Below, one piece after another: positions 1-8,607 of a DNA stretch of 10,023 bases (positions are counted from its first letter, which is position 1; each line of letters begins with the position of its first letter). The notes below the pieces were generated by a model. It was given only the letters and a program-made list of their open reading frames with translations. It was not told the origin of the DNA and made no database searches. Made by a program: the position numbers and the translations under genes. Source of the DNA: Thermoleophilia bacterium (GTDB taxonomy: Bacteria > Actinomycetota > Thermoleophilia > Gaiellales > SKUG01); contig JAOPYU010000205.1 of the NCBI GenBank assembly GCA_025964455.1, forward strand, positions 1 through 10,023. The letters run 5' to 3'.

Positions 1-1241
<1,241 letters not shown>

Positions 1242-1324
1242 GTGCTTGTCCCCACCGTGGTTCCGGGTTGGATGGAAAGGTTGTTCGGTTCCGAGCATGA
1301 AACAGCGACCTCCCCGCGGGACGT

Positions 1325-1342
1325 GACGGGCTCGAACCCGTC
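1325..1342 (-). other. 6-bp inverted repeat in the fusA leader
   Basis: GACGGG and CCCGTC flank a 6-nt loop, about 84 nt upstream of the fusA start. With one mismatch the pairing can extend outward by a few bases. It is the last of the four hairpins in the spacer. Its TTCGAG loop on the transcribed strand resembles a tRNA T-loop, but no tRNA surrounds it. Confidence 0.35.
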
Positions 1343-1433
1343 CGTATCGCCGCATGAAGGTCGCCGTGCGTCGGCGTGTCTATCAGGACATCACGATTCG
1401 GAGCCCGTCCTGGCCCACGTCGCGAGACGTTGG

Positions 1434-1448
1434 CCCGGTCGCACCGGG
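1434..1448 (-). terminator. Hairpin just after rpsG, possible attenuator or processing stem
   Basis: A perfect 6-bp stem (CCCGGT/ACCGGG) with a 3-nt loop starts 13 nt after the rpsG stop codon. It lacks a downstream T-run, so it is not a classic intrinsic terminator. It could be a partial terminator, an RNA-processing stem or a 3'-end stabiliser. The structure is visible in the sequence; its role is a guess. Confidence 0.35.
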
Positions 1449-1461
1449 ATCCGGCCGCGAT

Positions 1462-1932
1462 CTACCAGCGGTAGTGCGCGAAGGCCTTGTTCGCCTGCGC
1501 CATGCGGTAGATGTCGTCCTTCTTCTTGTACGCGCCACCCTGCTGGGAGAGCGCGTCCATCAGTTCGTTGGCGAGCCGGTCGGACATCGACTTCTCGCGG
1601 CGTGCCCGCGCCGAAGCGATCGTCCAGCGGAGCGCCAGGGTTCGGGCCCGGCGACCGGGCACCTCGATCGGGATCTGGTAGTTCGCGCCACCGACACGGC
1701 GGCTGCGCACTTCCAGGACGGGCGTGACGGTCTTGATGGCCTGCTCGAGCACCTCGAGCGGGTTCCGACCGGAACGCTCCTGCACGACCTCGAGCGCGCG
1801 GTACACGATGCGCTCGGCGGTCGACTTCTTCCCATCGAGCATGATCTTGTTGACCAGCTGCGTGACGAGGATCGATCCGTAGACCGGGTCCTTGGGAATC
1901 TGACGGGGCTTAATGTCTGCTCTACGCGGCAT
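1462..1932 (-). CDS. rpsG: 30S ribosomal protein S7
   Basis: S7 is a primary 16S rRNA-binding protein that nucleates assembly of the 30S head and lines the E site. The 156-residue product has the usual bacterial length and starts MPRRADI. Conserved segments include DPVYGS (15-20), the [15 protein letters not shown] region (26-40), GGANYQIP (81-88), and the basic stretch [15 protein letters not shown] (102-116). It ends in the typical AHYRW. The start ATG at 1932 shares its A with the rpsL stop (TGATG), so translation is probably coupled. An AAGG sequence lies 10 nt upstream inside the end of rpsL. This overlap leaves no rpsL-rpsG intercistronic region of the kind E. coli S7 binds for autoregulation. 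fusA follows after 220 nt. Confidence 0.99.
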   Translation of the reverse strand: MPRRADIKPRQIPKDPVYGSILVTQLVNKIMLDGKKSTAERIVYRALEVVQERSGRNPLEVLEQAIKTVTPVLEVRSRRVGGANYQIPIEVPGRRARTLALRWTIASARARREKSMSDRLANELMDALSQQGGAYKKKDDIYRMAQANKAFAHYRW

Positions 1933-2306
1933 CAGTCGTTCGCCTTCTTGGCACCGTACTTGGAACGAGCCTGCTTGCGGCCCTGCACGCCGGAGGCGTC
2001 GAGCGCGGCGCGGATCACCTTGTAGCGCACACCCGGGAGGTCCTTGACGCGACCACCGCGGATGAGCACGACGGAGTGCTCCTGCAGGTTGTGGGAAATA
2101 CCCGGGATGTACGCGGTGACTTCCATCGCGTTGGTCAGGCGCACACGGGCGACCTTGCGAAGCGCCGAGTTCGGCTTCTTCGGCGTCGTGGTGTACACGC
2201 GGGTGCAGACGCCACGCTTCTGCGGCGCGCCACGGAGGGCGGGCGTCTTGGAAGTCGTCACGACCTGCTTGCGCGGGTTGCGGACCAGCTGCTGGATGGT
2301 AGGCAT
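1932..2306 (-). CDS. rpsL: 30S ribosomal protein S12
   Basis: S12 sits at the decoding centre on the 30S interface and influences accuracy; it is the classic site of streptomycin-resistance mutations. The 124-residue protein has normal length and contains [24 protein letters not shown] (28-51, given as the family signature), [20 protein letters not shown] and the C-terminal [10 protein letters not shown]. Lys43 and Lys88 are both wild type, and Asp89, the residue beta-methylthiolated in many bacteria, is present; the sequence therefore predicts streptomycin sensitivity at this locus. The ATG at 2306 is preceded by AGGAG 11 nt away and AAAGG 5 nt away; either could be the Shine-Dalgarno. It is the first gene of the visible str operon and overlaps rpsG by one base. 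rpoC, which precedes rpsL in many bacteria, is not in the 7.7 kb upstream. Confidence 0.99.
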   Translation of the reverse strand: MPTIQQLVRNPRKQVVTTSKTPALRGAPQKRGVCTRVYTTTPKKPNSALRKVARVRLTNAMEVTAYIPGISHNLQEHSVVLIRGGRVKDLPGVRYKVIRAALDASGVQGRKQARSKYGAKKAND

Positions 2307-2391
2307 TCGGGCCTTTGCTCCTGGGCTTACTCGGGGCTGCCACGCGGCATGCGGAGACACGGAGTCCTCGCGCCGGACGGGGCGACGAGGA

Positions 2392-2421
2392 AATGTACCA
2401 CCCCACGGTGTCCCAAGGCAA
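2392..2421 (-). promoter_or_regulatory. Candidate housekeeping promoter for the str operon
   Basis: On the minus strand, TTGCCT (2421-2416) and TACATT (2397-2392) are separated by 18 nt, a reasonable sigma70/HrdB-type pair. It would start transcription near 2385, giving a leader of about 80 nt before rpsL. A TTGTCA just upstream (2428-2423) is a closer -35 match, but would need a 25-nt spacer. The position is right for a promoter; the assignment rests only on motif similarity. Confidence 0.45.
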
Positions 2422-2431
2422 CTGACAACCG

Positions 2432-2457
2432 TTCGGACGCATCGCGATTCGTCCGAA
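2432..2457 (-). repeat. 8-bp inverted repeat between the unknown gene and rpsL
   Basis: TTCGGACG and CGTCCGAA form a perfect 8-bp inverted repeat around a 10-nt loop. It starts 31 nt after the stop of the upstream gene and ends about 10 nt before the candidate -35 element. It could be a terminator stem for the upstream transcript (no T-run follows) or an operator for the str promoter. The repeat itself is certain; its role is not. Confidence 0.5.
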
Positions 2458-2487
2458 AGTCGTTCGGCGTGGAGCGACTCCGCCCGA

Positions 2488-3645
2488 TCAGGCGGCGTCG
2501 CGGGTCCCCCAGAAGGCCGCGCGGCGGTGGTGGACGAGGTCGTCGAGCGACGACAAGGGGAAGCTTCCGGCCTCGATGGCGGCTCGCACTCGCGTGACCT
2601 CTGCGGCCGTCGTGTACCGGGCGAGCTCCCCGAGCAGCTGCTCGGGTCCGAGCAGCAGGTCACGGGCTCGCGCATTGGCGACGTACCGCCTCGAACGATT
2701 CCCGGGCGCCAGCAGCGCCGGGCTGTCGGGGCGTGGCGAGGCGGGGGGCACGGCCCGGCCGGCGCCGAGCATCGTAGCGATGCGGCGCTCGATCGCGACC
2801 GCCGCCACGCAGATCGTGTCGATCACCTCGGGGTCGACCTGTCCCAGGTCCGACATCCGGACCGGGTGCAGCAGGAGCAGCTCCTCGCCGACCTGGCACC
2901 ACTCGACGTCGATGGCTTCGTCGAGCAGGCTCACGAGTGCGGGATCGAACAGCTGGCGCCAGTCGAGCTCGAGCCCGTCACGGACCACGAGCGAGCACTC
3001 GCGAGCGAGCCGACCGCTCTCGAGCCGGAGCGCCTGCCCCGCGGCGGGGCTCCAGTCGATCGGCGTGACGCGCGCGCGACGCTCCAGGCGGCTCGCGGGG
3101 AATCGTGCCGCCGTCCCGGGCGGGAGGCGTACCTCGGCGACGTAGGCCGCCCGCACGGGTTCGTCCTCGGAGCCACCGAAGCGGATGGCTGCGAGGCGGA
3201 CAGGGAGCCGTCGCTGGCCGACCACCGCGTGCCAGGCCATCGGGGACCGTTGTTCGTGCGACATGGCGCCCTGGAGGTAGCCGGGCAGGTCGGTGGGACG
3301 AGCGGAGCTCGCGATCAGCCCGCGCCGTGCGGCCCAGGCATCGACGTGGTGGGTGCGCCGCAGCAGGTATGCCACCAGACCGATGCACGGCGACACCACG
3401 GCGAGCACCATGGCGATGAGTGCAGCGTGCCCGAGCACGTCCTCCGGGAGCACGAGCGCGGCGAGGAGCGCGCCACCGACGACCACGGCGAACGCCGCGA
3501 TCAGGGCGAGGTACACCGTTCGCCGGGTCACGTTCGAGCGACGTGGCGGTCGAACGTGGACGCGGCCGTTGGCGCGCGCGAGGGGATACAACTCCCGAAA
3601 TGTCGCGGGAACGTCGCGCCGATCGGTGTCGGGGATTCGAGCCAT
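2488..3645 (-). CDS. Unrecognised membrane protein with two N-terminal helices
   Basis: I do not recognise this 385-residue protein. A polar, Arg-rich N-terminus (1-42) is followed by two hydrophobic segments (about 43-67 and 72-95) separated by a short LPEDVLGH loop. The remaining ~290 residues look soluble and Arg/Asp/Glu-rich. The [14 protein letters not shown] segment after the second helix and the [20 protein letters not shown] region (225-244) loosely recall actinobacterial hypothetical proteins of DUF3137 type; this is only an impression. The helix pair would anchor the large domain on the cytoplasmic side if both termini are inside. The start at 3645 is preferred because GGAG lies 6 nt upstream; the ATG at 3657, four codons earlier, has no ribosome-binding site. 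It lies 51 nt after the phosphorylase gene and is probably co-transcribed with it. Confidence 0.85.
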   Translation of the reverse strand: MARIPDTDRRDVPATFRELYPLARANGRVHVRPPRRSNVTRRTVYLALIAAFAVVVGGALLAALVLPEDVLGHAALIAMVLAVVSPCIGLVAYLLRRTHHVDAWAARRGLIASSARPTDLPGYLQGAMSHEQRSPMAWHAVVGQRRLPVRLAAIRFGGSEDEPVRAAYVAEVRLPPGTAARFPASRLERRARVTPIDWSPAAGQALRLESGRLARECSLVVRDGLELDWRQLFDPALVSLLDEAIDVEWCQVGEELLLLHPVRMSDLGQVDPEVIDTICVAAVAIERRIATMLGAGRAVPPASPRPDSPALLAPGNRSRRYVANARARDLLLGPEQLLGELARYTTAAEVTRVRAAIEAGSFPLSSLDDLVHHRRAAFWGTRDAA

Positions 3646-3696
3646 CCGAAGCTCCATCGGCGAAGGACCGGGTCCCCATGAGCGCGTGGCCTGCCG

Positions 3697-4473
3697 TCAG
3701 CGCAGGGCGGCGACGGCGATGTCGAACGCGAGCTCGAGGCGGGCGCCGACCACGTCGCCGTGGAACTCCGGCACCCACGTGCCGTCGAGCGTCGAGAGCA
3801 CGTCGCTGACGACGAGCAGCGACGCGACCTGCGCGCCCCGGACCTGACCGACGGCGAAGAGGGCCGCCGCCTCCATCTCGACCACGGGGACCCCGTCGGC
3901 GACGTGCCGCTCCACCTCCTCCGCCGTCTCCCGGTACGGCGCGTCGGTCGTCCAGGCGCGACCGCGGCGGTAACCGTGCCCGCCCGACTCGAGCGCGCCC
4001 GCGAGCCGCTCGGTGAGCGCCGCATCCGGCACGGCCGGCTCGCCGGCGGGCAGGTAGTGGTGAGACGTCCCCTCGTCGCGTACGGCTCCAGTGCACAGCA
4101 CCAGGTCGCCCACCTCGAGCGACGGATCCATCCCGCCCGACGTGCCCATCGAGACGACGGTCCGGCACCCGATCGCGATCAGGTCCTCGAGCATCACGGC
4201 CGCCACCGGGGCACCGATGCCGAAGTCCGCGACGAGCGCGACCTCGCCGCCGGCCTCCTCGAGCAGGTAGGTGTCACCGAAGAAGCCGGGCACCTTCACG
4301 TGCGCGCGCGTGGCGAGCAGCGACTGCGCGAGGCCGCGGTGGTAACAGACGATCGCCGCGCGCGGGGGCGGCACCTGCGAGTACGCGCCGGATTCGAGCC
4401 CGTGCGCGGCGAGCGCCTCGGGACTCACGATGCTCTGCCGGCCGTACTTGCCGGTATCCACGGGGACGCCCAT
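3697..4473 (-). CDS. Nucleoside phosphorylase, PNP/UDP family
   Basis: The 258-residue protein belongs to the PNP_UDP_1 family, which cleaves nucleosides with phosphate to give a free base and (deoxy)ribose 1-phosphate, or hydrolyses related thioethers. Visible family features are the phosphate-site GIGAP (85-89), GTSGGMDP (110-117), DEGTSHHYLP (133-142), TTDAPYRET (175-183), the ribose-binding EMEAAALF (199-206) and VVSD with Asp224. An Asp at this point protonates purine N7 in PNP and MTA/SAH nucleosidases, favouring a purine substrate. The DEGTSHHYLP segment recalls archaeal-type uridine phosphorylases, so specificity is open. It is cytoplasmic, with no signal peptide. An in-frame stop lies just upstream, limiting the start to ATG 4473 or GTG 4461; neither has a clear Shine-Dalgarno. 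It starts 41 nt after the last pilin gene. A salvage role beside pilin genes is probably positional rather than functional. Confidence 0.92.
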   Translation of the reverse strand: MGVPVDTGKYGRQSIVSPEALAAHGLESGAYSQVPPPRAAIVCYHRGLAQSLLATRAHVKVPGFFGDTYLLEEAGGEVALVADFGIGAPVAAVMLEDLIAIGCRTVVSMGTSGGMDPSLEVGDLVLCTGAVRDEGTSHHYLPAGEPAVPDAALTERLAGALESGGHGYRRGRAWTTDAPYRETAEEVERHVADGVPVVEMEAAALFAVGQVRGAQVASLLVVSDVLSTLDGTWVPEFHGDVVGARLELAFDIAVAALR

Positions 4474-4514
4474 GGGGCGGCATCATAGGGAGGCCGGTGA
4501 CCCCTCGCCGGCGG

Positions 4515-6107
4515 TCAGGTCTTGCCGCCGCCGTTCCCTCCGCCAGTAGGCGTGTTGCCCGTGCTCGAGCGGCAGGGTCCGATCGGCGAGGTGAAGCCGA
4601 GGTCCGGGCGGGTCTCGCCGACATAGGGCAGGCGCACGTACTGCGCGCACATCCCGTTGATCCACTTGGGCACGGCCCCGACGCCGTAGTAGACGCGTCC
4701 GTCCGGGTAGACGTAGATGAATCCGGCCGTGTTGGTCACCTGCTTGAAGTACGTGTAGGTGGGATCGGCCAGCTCGTAGGAGTAGAGGCCGGGCTCCACG
4801 TCGGTGAACACGAACGCGCGGGTGCTGAGCGTCTGCTGGACGGTCACCGACGCCGTGTCACGCCAGAGCAGTCGACCCTTGGGGACGGGCACGAGGCGGA
4901 CGGTGTCCGTGCCGCCGTTGATCGTGTTGCCCCACTTGTCGATCTCGGTGTAGCCATCGAAGGTGCGCGGCGCCCAGGGGATGCTCGAATCGATCCCGTC
5001 GATGTCGATGCGCACGGTACCGCGTGCCGCGGGACGGAACATGAGCACGGCGCGACTGTTGAGGCCGGCCTCGACCGCGATCTGCCCGGAGCTCGGGACG
5101 CTCTTGGAGCGCCACAGTCGCGACGATCCGTTGGTCACGTCCATGTCGATGGCGTATCGCCCCACTGGCAGGTTCTTCACCGTGACGGTACCGGCCGCAA
5201 GCCGGTATGGGCCGTACGTGCGCCCGCCGCGACGCAGTCGCACCGTGCCCTGCGCGGGCACGACGCGGATGCTCGAGAACTCGTCACGCGGGCTCGTGCT
5301 TCGCCAGGCACCCTGCGCCTGGCACTGCCCGCGCACGGCATTCGCCCATTGGGGATTCGCGCACTTGAAGGCGAGGCAGTCGCGGTTGGCGCCGCCATCG
5401 GAGAACGACGGAGTCGAGCACGAGCTGGCGGGACGGTTCGCATCGAAGTTCGCGGGTGGCTGGAGCGGTGCGGCGTACCCGCTGCCGTTGCAGTCGCCGG
5501 CGGCGATGCGCTCGTCGACCTGGTTGGTGACGATGCACCCGGAGACCGTGACCCGTCCCGTGACGACGCGGTTGGTCGGATTGACCTCCTGCTGGATCGA
5601 TCGCGCGTTGAGCGATGGGAAGCGTGCTGCGAGCGACGAGTCCGGTGCGACCATCGCGGTGAGCCGGTACAGGTCAGGGAGCGAGCCCTCGTCGTTGGGG
5701 CCTCGCCCATCAGCCGCGAGGTCGATGCCGACGGCCGTCACGCGGACCTGGAATGCGAACCGGTTGCCGCCCGCGTCCGTGACGGTGCCGATGTTGCGAA
5801 GCGTCGGCTGCTGCGCGACCCACTGCTCGATGGGGCACGACGGCGAGTTCGGGTTGAAGGTGGGCTGGCGCTGGCGACACCAGGACGCCCAGGACGAATC
5901 CGACTGCAGGCGCGAGAGCACGTCGTTGGCGACGCTCGACTGCTTGTCCCGCACGCGGGCGACGGTGGTGGACTTGGTGGACGACGCGAACATGGCGGAA
6001 GCACCGACGATCACGACGGCGAGCACGACGACCGCGATGATGACCTCGACGATGCTGAACGCGGATTCACGTTGCCGCCGCGTCGGTGTGTGACATGTCA
6101 CGTGCAT
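4515..6107 (-). CDS. PilV-like type IV prepilin with large C-terminal beta-domain extension
   Basis: The 530-residue product begins with a 16-residue basic leader and a class III prepilin signal, RESA|FSIVE. Predicted cleavage follows Ala16, with Phe at +1, Glu21 at +5 and a hydrophobic helix (about 17-42), so it should be processed by a PilD-type peptidase and anchored in the membrane before pilus assembly. It is far larger than usual PilV/GspI pilins (about 130-200 aa). Residues 287-355 and 363-446 each contain a beta-rich stretch ending in a G-x-Y turn (NLPVGRYAI 312-320; DVEPGLYSYEL 436-446), reminiscent of transthyretin/CNA-B or carboxypeptidase-regulatory-like sandwiches. The tail (517-530) is Gly/Pro/Thr-rich. 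The mature part has ten cysteines, probably disulfide-bonded. ATG 6107 is chosen over TTG 6137 because AAGGA lies 10 nt upstream; this gives a 10-nt overlap with the preceding gene. A tip or adhesive role is inferred. Confidence 0.88.
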   Translation of the reverse strand: MHVTCHTPTRRQRESAFSIVEVIIAVVVLAVVIVGASAMFASSTKSTTVARVRDKQSSVANDVLSRLQSDSSWASWCRQRQPTFNPNSPSCPIEQWVAQQPTLRNIGTVTDAGGNRFAFQVRVTAVGIDLAADGRGPNDEGSLPDLYRLTAMVAPDSSLAARFPSLNARSIQQEVNPTNRVVTGRVTVSGCIVTNQVDERIAAGDCNGSGYAAPLQPPANFDANRPASSCSTPSFSDGGANRDCLAFKCANPQWANAVRGQCQAQGAWRSTSPRDEFSSIRVVPAQGTVRLRRGGRTYGPYRLAAGTVTVKNLPVGRYAIDMDVTNGSSRLWRSKSVPSSGQIAVEAGLNSRAVLMFRPAARGTVRIDIDGIDSSIPWAPRTFDGYTEIDKWGNTINGGTDTVRLVPVPKGRLLWRDTASVTVQQTLSTRAFVFTDVEPGLYSYELADPTYTYFKQVTNTAGFIYVYPDGRVYYGVGAVPKWINGMCAQYVRLPYVGETRPDLGFTSPIGPCRSSTGNTPTGGGNGGGKT

Positions 6108-7783
6108 TGCGCATCGGTCCTTCGTGTGTAGAGGCAATCGACGTTCGCGTCACGCACGTTGAAGGGCTGCCAGGTCCCGGTGAGCGGGAAGTACGGTGGC
6201 GGGTTGCGCTTGAGCTGCTGGTCCCACATGTAGGCACGGCTCCGCGTGTATCCGGCGACGTCCCCCGAGTCCCATCCCCAGAACAGGGTCGGCGGGCGGT
6301 GCGCCGCGAAGGAGCCGTCGAGCTTGAGCCGCGCGGAACACTGCGGGGCGCTGCGCTGCACCTCGTCGGTCGTGTACTTGGACGGGATCGTGATGCCGCC
6401 CGTCGCGGCGACCATCGCGGCCTCCACCGTCGTCACCGCGCACGGATTCGCCTGCGTCTGCCAGATCACCACGTTGCCCTGCGCGAGCAGGCCGATCGAG
6501 GAGGTGCGGTCGTCGCCCTTGGTGATGTCGTCGTCGATGTAGATCGAGGCGGATCCGCCGCCGGCGCGACGCGCCGCGACCGTGACGCGGACGTTGGCGG
6601 CGACCCTGCCACTGACACGCACGTCCTCGTCGAACACGAATGCATTGACGCGGTTGAGCGGCACCGACCAGGACCTGCTGTTGTCCGGATAGGTCACGGA
6701 CATGGAGTTCCCGGAGAGCTGCACGCGCCATGCAGTGTCGTGGGCGTCCCGTCCGGCTTCCGCGCCACGCCGGTTGTTCGCGGTGAAGGCCCGGACGTTG
6801 GGACGGCCATCGTCGACTGCCTGCTGGATCTGGTCCATGGCATCGATGGCGCGCATGAAGCTGATCGTCTGGCCCGTCGCACCCTGGCTGTTACAGGTGC
6901 GGCGCCCGGCTGCTCCGGCGACCACGCCGGACGTGATGCTGATGCTCGCATTGCCCACACAGCGCATGCCCGGGTCGCCGAACACCCAGCTCGCGCCGAG
7001 GTTCGGCATGCCGATCGTCGGCACGGTCGCGTAGGAGCTGTCGTCCAGGCCGTTGGAGTGGACGGGGCCGTTGAGCTCGGCGCCGTCCCCGAACCGGATG
7101 TTGCCGTCCGAGATCAGCTGGAAGTCGGCGAAGCGGCCGGGTCGCATCTCGGCCGTCGCGTAGGAGGACTTGGTCCACGTCCCCGTGGTGCGGTCACCCA
7201 GCCACGTGCGCACCGTCACGATCACGTTCGACGTGGATCGACCGGTCGTGTCCGGGACGATCACGCGCGCCACCTGCCAGTAGGCACGTACCTGCCCGCC
7301 GCTGCAGGTCGCCGCCGGGAGCCGCAGCACCGTGCGGCAGGCCTGGGCGTCGACGAGCACCGGCTCCTCGACGATCGTGTCGGTCGGGAGTGTGGCGAGC
7401 TGCACCAGTGACAGGGCGTTGCCGTTCAGCTGTCGCTCGTACACGCCGAACGTGCCGAAGTGGTCCGCCGGCAGGTTCCGCAGCTGGTTGGGCGCGTAGA
7501 CCGTCACACCCGTGACCCCGTCGACGATGTCGCGCAGGTCCGCCCGGTCGAGCACGTAGTAGTCCGCCTCGGATCCGAGCCCGTTCTGCAGCCCGAAGAT
7601 GACGCGTGTCACGGCGGTCTGCGTGGTCGCCGCGTTGGATACCCGGCGTGAGGCATCGGCGCTGCGGTCCCCGGCACGCTGGGCGACCATCGAGAAGGCG
7701 CCGACGAGCCCGGCGACGATGATCATGAGCAGGATCGCCCAGATGAGCGCCGACCCTCGTTCTGTCGAGGCACGGCGCATCAT
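6098..7783 (-). CDS. PilX-like pilus assembly protein with DUF4900-type beta-repeat region
   Basis: The 561-residue protein starts with a short basic segment and a PilX_N-like helix (ERGSALIWAILLMIIVAGL, about 8-32). It lacks the Glu at +5 that true pilins carry: position +5 after the Gly is Trp. The middle contains SDGNIRFGDGAELNGPVHSNG-type sequence (225-245, key GPVHSNG), a hallmark of DUF4900 proteins. VFDEDVRVSGRV (383-394), IYIDDDITKGDD (414-425) and GLLAQGNVVIW (431-441) follow, a strand ladder suggesting a right-handed beta-helix. The end contains GYTRSRAYMWDQQL and PPPYFPLTG (528-536), also typical of these proteins. Eight cysteines are present. The start ATG 7783 gives an ATGA overlap with the upstream stop and has GGGG 8 nt upstream; GTG 7792 is an alternative. 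Known PilX proteins help assemble the minor-pilin priming complex; that role is assumed here from position. Confidence 0.87.
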   Translation of the reverse strand: MMRRASTERGSALIWAILLMIIVAGLVGAFSMVAQRAGDRSADASRRVSNAATTQTAVTRVIFGLQNGLGSEADYYVLDRADLRDIVDGVTGVTVYAPNQLRNLPADHFGTFGVYERQLNGNALSLVQLATLPTDTIVEEPVLVDAQACRTVLRLPAATCSGGQVRAYWQVARVIVPDTTGRSTSNVIVTVRTWLGDRTTGTWTKSSYATAEMRPGRFADFQLISDGNIRFGDGAELNGPVHSNGLDDSSYATVPTIGMPNLGASWVFGDPGMRCVGNASISITSGVVAGAAGRRTCNSQGATGQTISFMRAIDAMDQIQQAVDDGRPNVRAFTANNRRGAEAGRDAHDTAWRVQLSGNSMSVTYPDNSRSWSVPLNRVNAFVFDEDVRVSGRVAANVRVTVAARRAGGGSASIYIDDDITKGDDRTSSIGLLAQGNVVIWQTQANPCAVTTVEAAMVAATGGITIPSKYTTDEVQRSAPQCSARLKLDGSFAAHRPPTLFWGWDSGDVAGYTRSRAYMWDQQLKRNPPPYFPLTGTWQPFNVRDANVDCLYTRRTDAQCT

Positions 7784-8607
7784 GCCGAGCACCCCACGGC
7801 GAATGAGTAGTCACCGGCGGTGTGCGAGGAGACCGGGACACTCGTGCGCAGGCCGCCTTCGGTGAGCTCCTTGCCCTGGCGGGTCAGGATCCGCAGGTCG
7901 ATCTCGACCGACGCGATGTACGCGCGCTGGTTGGTCGCGTTCGCGGCCTGGGTCGTCGCGCACGTGGTCGGGTCGACGTAGCCACGAGGCTGCAGGGCGG
8001 GATTGCGGCGCAGCGTGTAAGCGAATGCGTTGGCCCGCGTGCCGCGAGCCGAGCGCTCGCCCTTGATGAGTTGGGTCGCAACCGCGCCGCCGACGGAGTT
8101 GGGCCCACACCGGCGCCAATTGTTGGAGACGTAGCGGGTCAGCGAGCTGCCGGCGACGACGTACCCGACGCACTCGGCTGTGGAGTCGGCGGCGTCGACG
8201 TTCGCACGGAACCACATCTGGTTCGGGGCGGCGGTCGTGAACGTCTGGATGCACTCAATGTAGGCAGCTCCCGTGTCGCCGCCGCACGCGTCACGCGAGG
8301 GGCCCGAGTCGCCAGTCGCACCCTCGTCGTCGCCGAATGCGATGACCGATCGCAGGACCTCACGCCGATCGTCGTAGAGCTCGAGCGCGGGCGAGCGCGC
8401 GACGTTCACGTCGTGGCGGAGCTGTTCCATCGCCTCGACCGCGTCGCGCTGGGCGGCGCGCTGCGCGCCCATGGAGGCGTTGCCGCTGCTCAGCTGGGTG
8501 ACGGCGTAGACGATGCCGCCGACGACCATGGTCATGAGGATCATCGCCACGACGAGCTCGATGAGCGTCACGGCTCGTTCGCTGGTGTGGGAGCGACGGG
8601 TCAGCAC
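7780..8607 (-). CDS. PilW/GspJ-like type IV prepilin
   Basis: The 275-residue product has a 12-residue leader ending in SERA, then VTLIELVVAMILMTMVVGGIV, a prepilin helix with Glu17 at +5. Cleavage would follow Ala12, leaving Val at +1 rather than the usual Phe with Gly at -1. After the helix comes the amphipathic stretch 44-72 (QRAAQRDAVEAMEQLRHDVNVARS region) typical of PilW/GspJ, then a globular domain with six cysteines (108, 119, 146, 167, 216, 273). The late segment AYIASVEIDLRI (229-240) matches the beta-strand that usually ends such pilins. The GTG start at 8607 overlaps the preceding stop by 7 nt and has GGGGGA 11 nt upstream; a longer ATG start at 8679 would bury the leader in foreign sequence and was not used. 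It probably works with its neighbours in the pilus-tip or priming complex. Confidence 0.88.
   Translation of the reverse strand: MLTRRSHTSERAVTLIELVVAMILMTMVVGGIVYAVTQLSSGNASMGAQRAAQRDAVEAMEQLRHDVNVARSPALELYDDRREVLRSVIAFGDDEGATGDSGPSRDACGGDTGAAYIECIQTFTTAAPNQMWFRANVDAADSTAECVGYVVAGSSLTRYVSNNWRRCGPNSVGGAVATQLIKGERSARGTRANAFAYTLRRNPALQPRGYVDPTTCATTQAANATNQRAYIASVEIDLRILTRQGKELTEGGLRTSVPVSSHTAGDYSFAVGCSA

Larger units (their letters stand above)
1242..1461 (-). other. Hairpin-rich rpsG-fusA intergenic spacer
   Basis: This 220-nt stretch between the rpsG stop and the fusA start contains no credible gene. Reading along the transcript it holds four inverted repeats. The first is CCCGGT/ACCGGG with a 3-nt loop (1434-1448). 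The second is ACGTC/GACGT with a 4-nt loop, extended by GGCC/GGCC across one mismatch (1412-1435). The third is CAGGAC/GTCCTG with a 17-nt loop (1384-1412). The fourth is GACGGG/CCCGTC with a 6-nt loop (1325-1342). Adjacent elements share bases, so some pairings exclude others. None is followed by a T-run on the minus strand. No convincing -35/-10 pair was found. A leader or attenuator affecting fusA is an inference. Confidence 0.6.

Noticed and set aside
1318..1345. Possible tRNA, from a GGTTCGAGCC string on the minus strand
   Set aside because: The loop is one base short of a normal T-loop and no acceptor, D or anticodon arm could be found at the right distances.
1462..2442. Minus-strand frame extending rpsG upstream to 326 codons
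   Set aside because: The extension runs through rpsL in another frame; S7 length and the MPRR start place the true start at 1932.
1932..2675. Minus-strand frame extending rpsL upstream to 247 codons
   Set aside because: S12 is 124 residues in bacteria and the MPTIQQLVR start at 2306 has ribosome-binding sites; the extension overlaps the upstream gene.
2044..3681. Long open frame on the plus strand (545 codons) opposite rpsL and the unknown membrane protein
   Set aside because: It crosses a gene boundary and the str promoter region antisense and its product has no recognisable motif; the minus-strand frames have good starts and homology or helix patterns.
6108..6137. TTG start at 6137 for the PilV-like gene
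   Set aside because: It would add ten residues and a 40-nt overlap without a ribosome-binding site; ATG 6107 has AAGGA at a good distance.
4497..7411. Two long plus-strand frames (4497-6131 and 6086-7411) opposite the pilin genes
   Set aside because: Products are Arg/Asp/Val-rich without hydrophobic or domain structure, whereas the opposite strand encodes clear prepilin signals.
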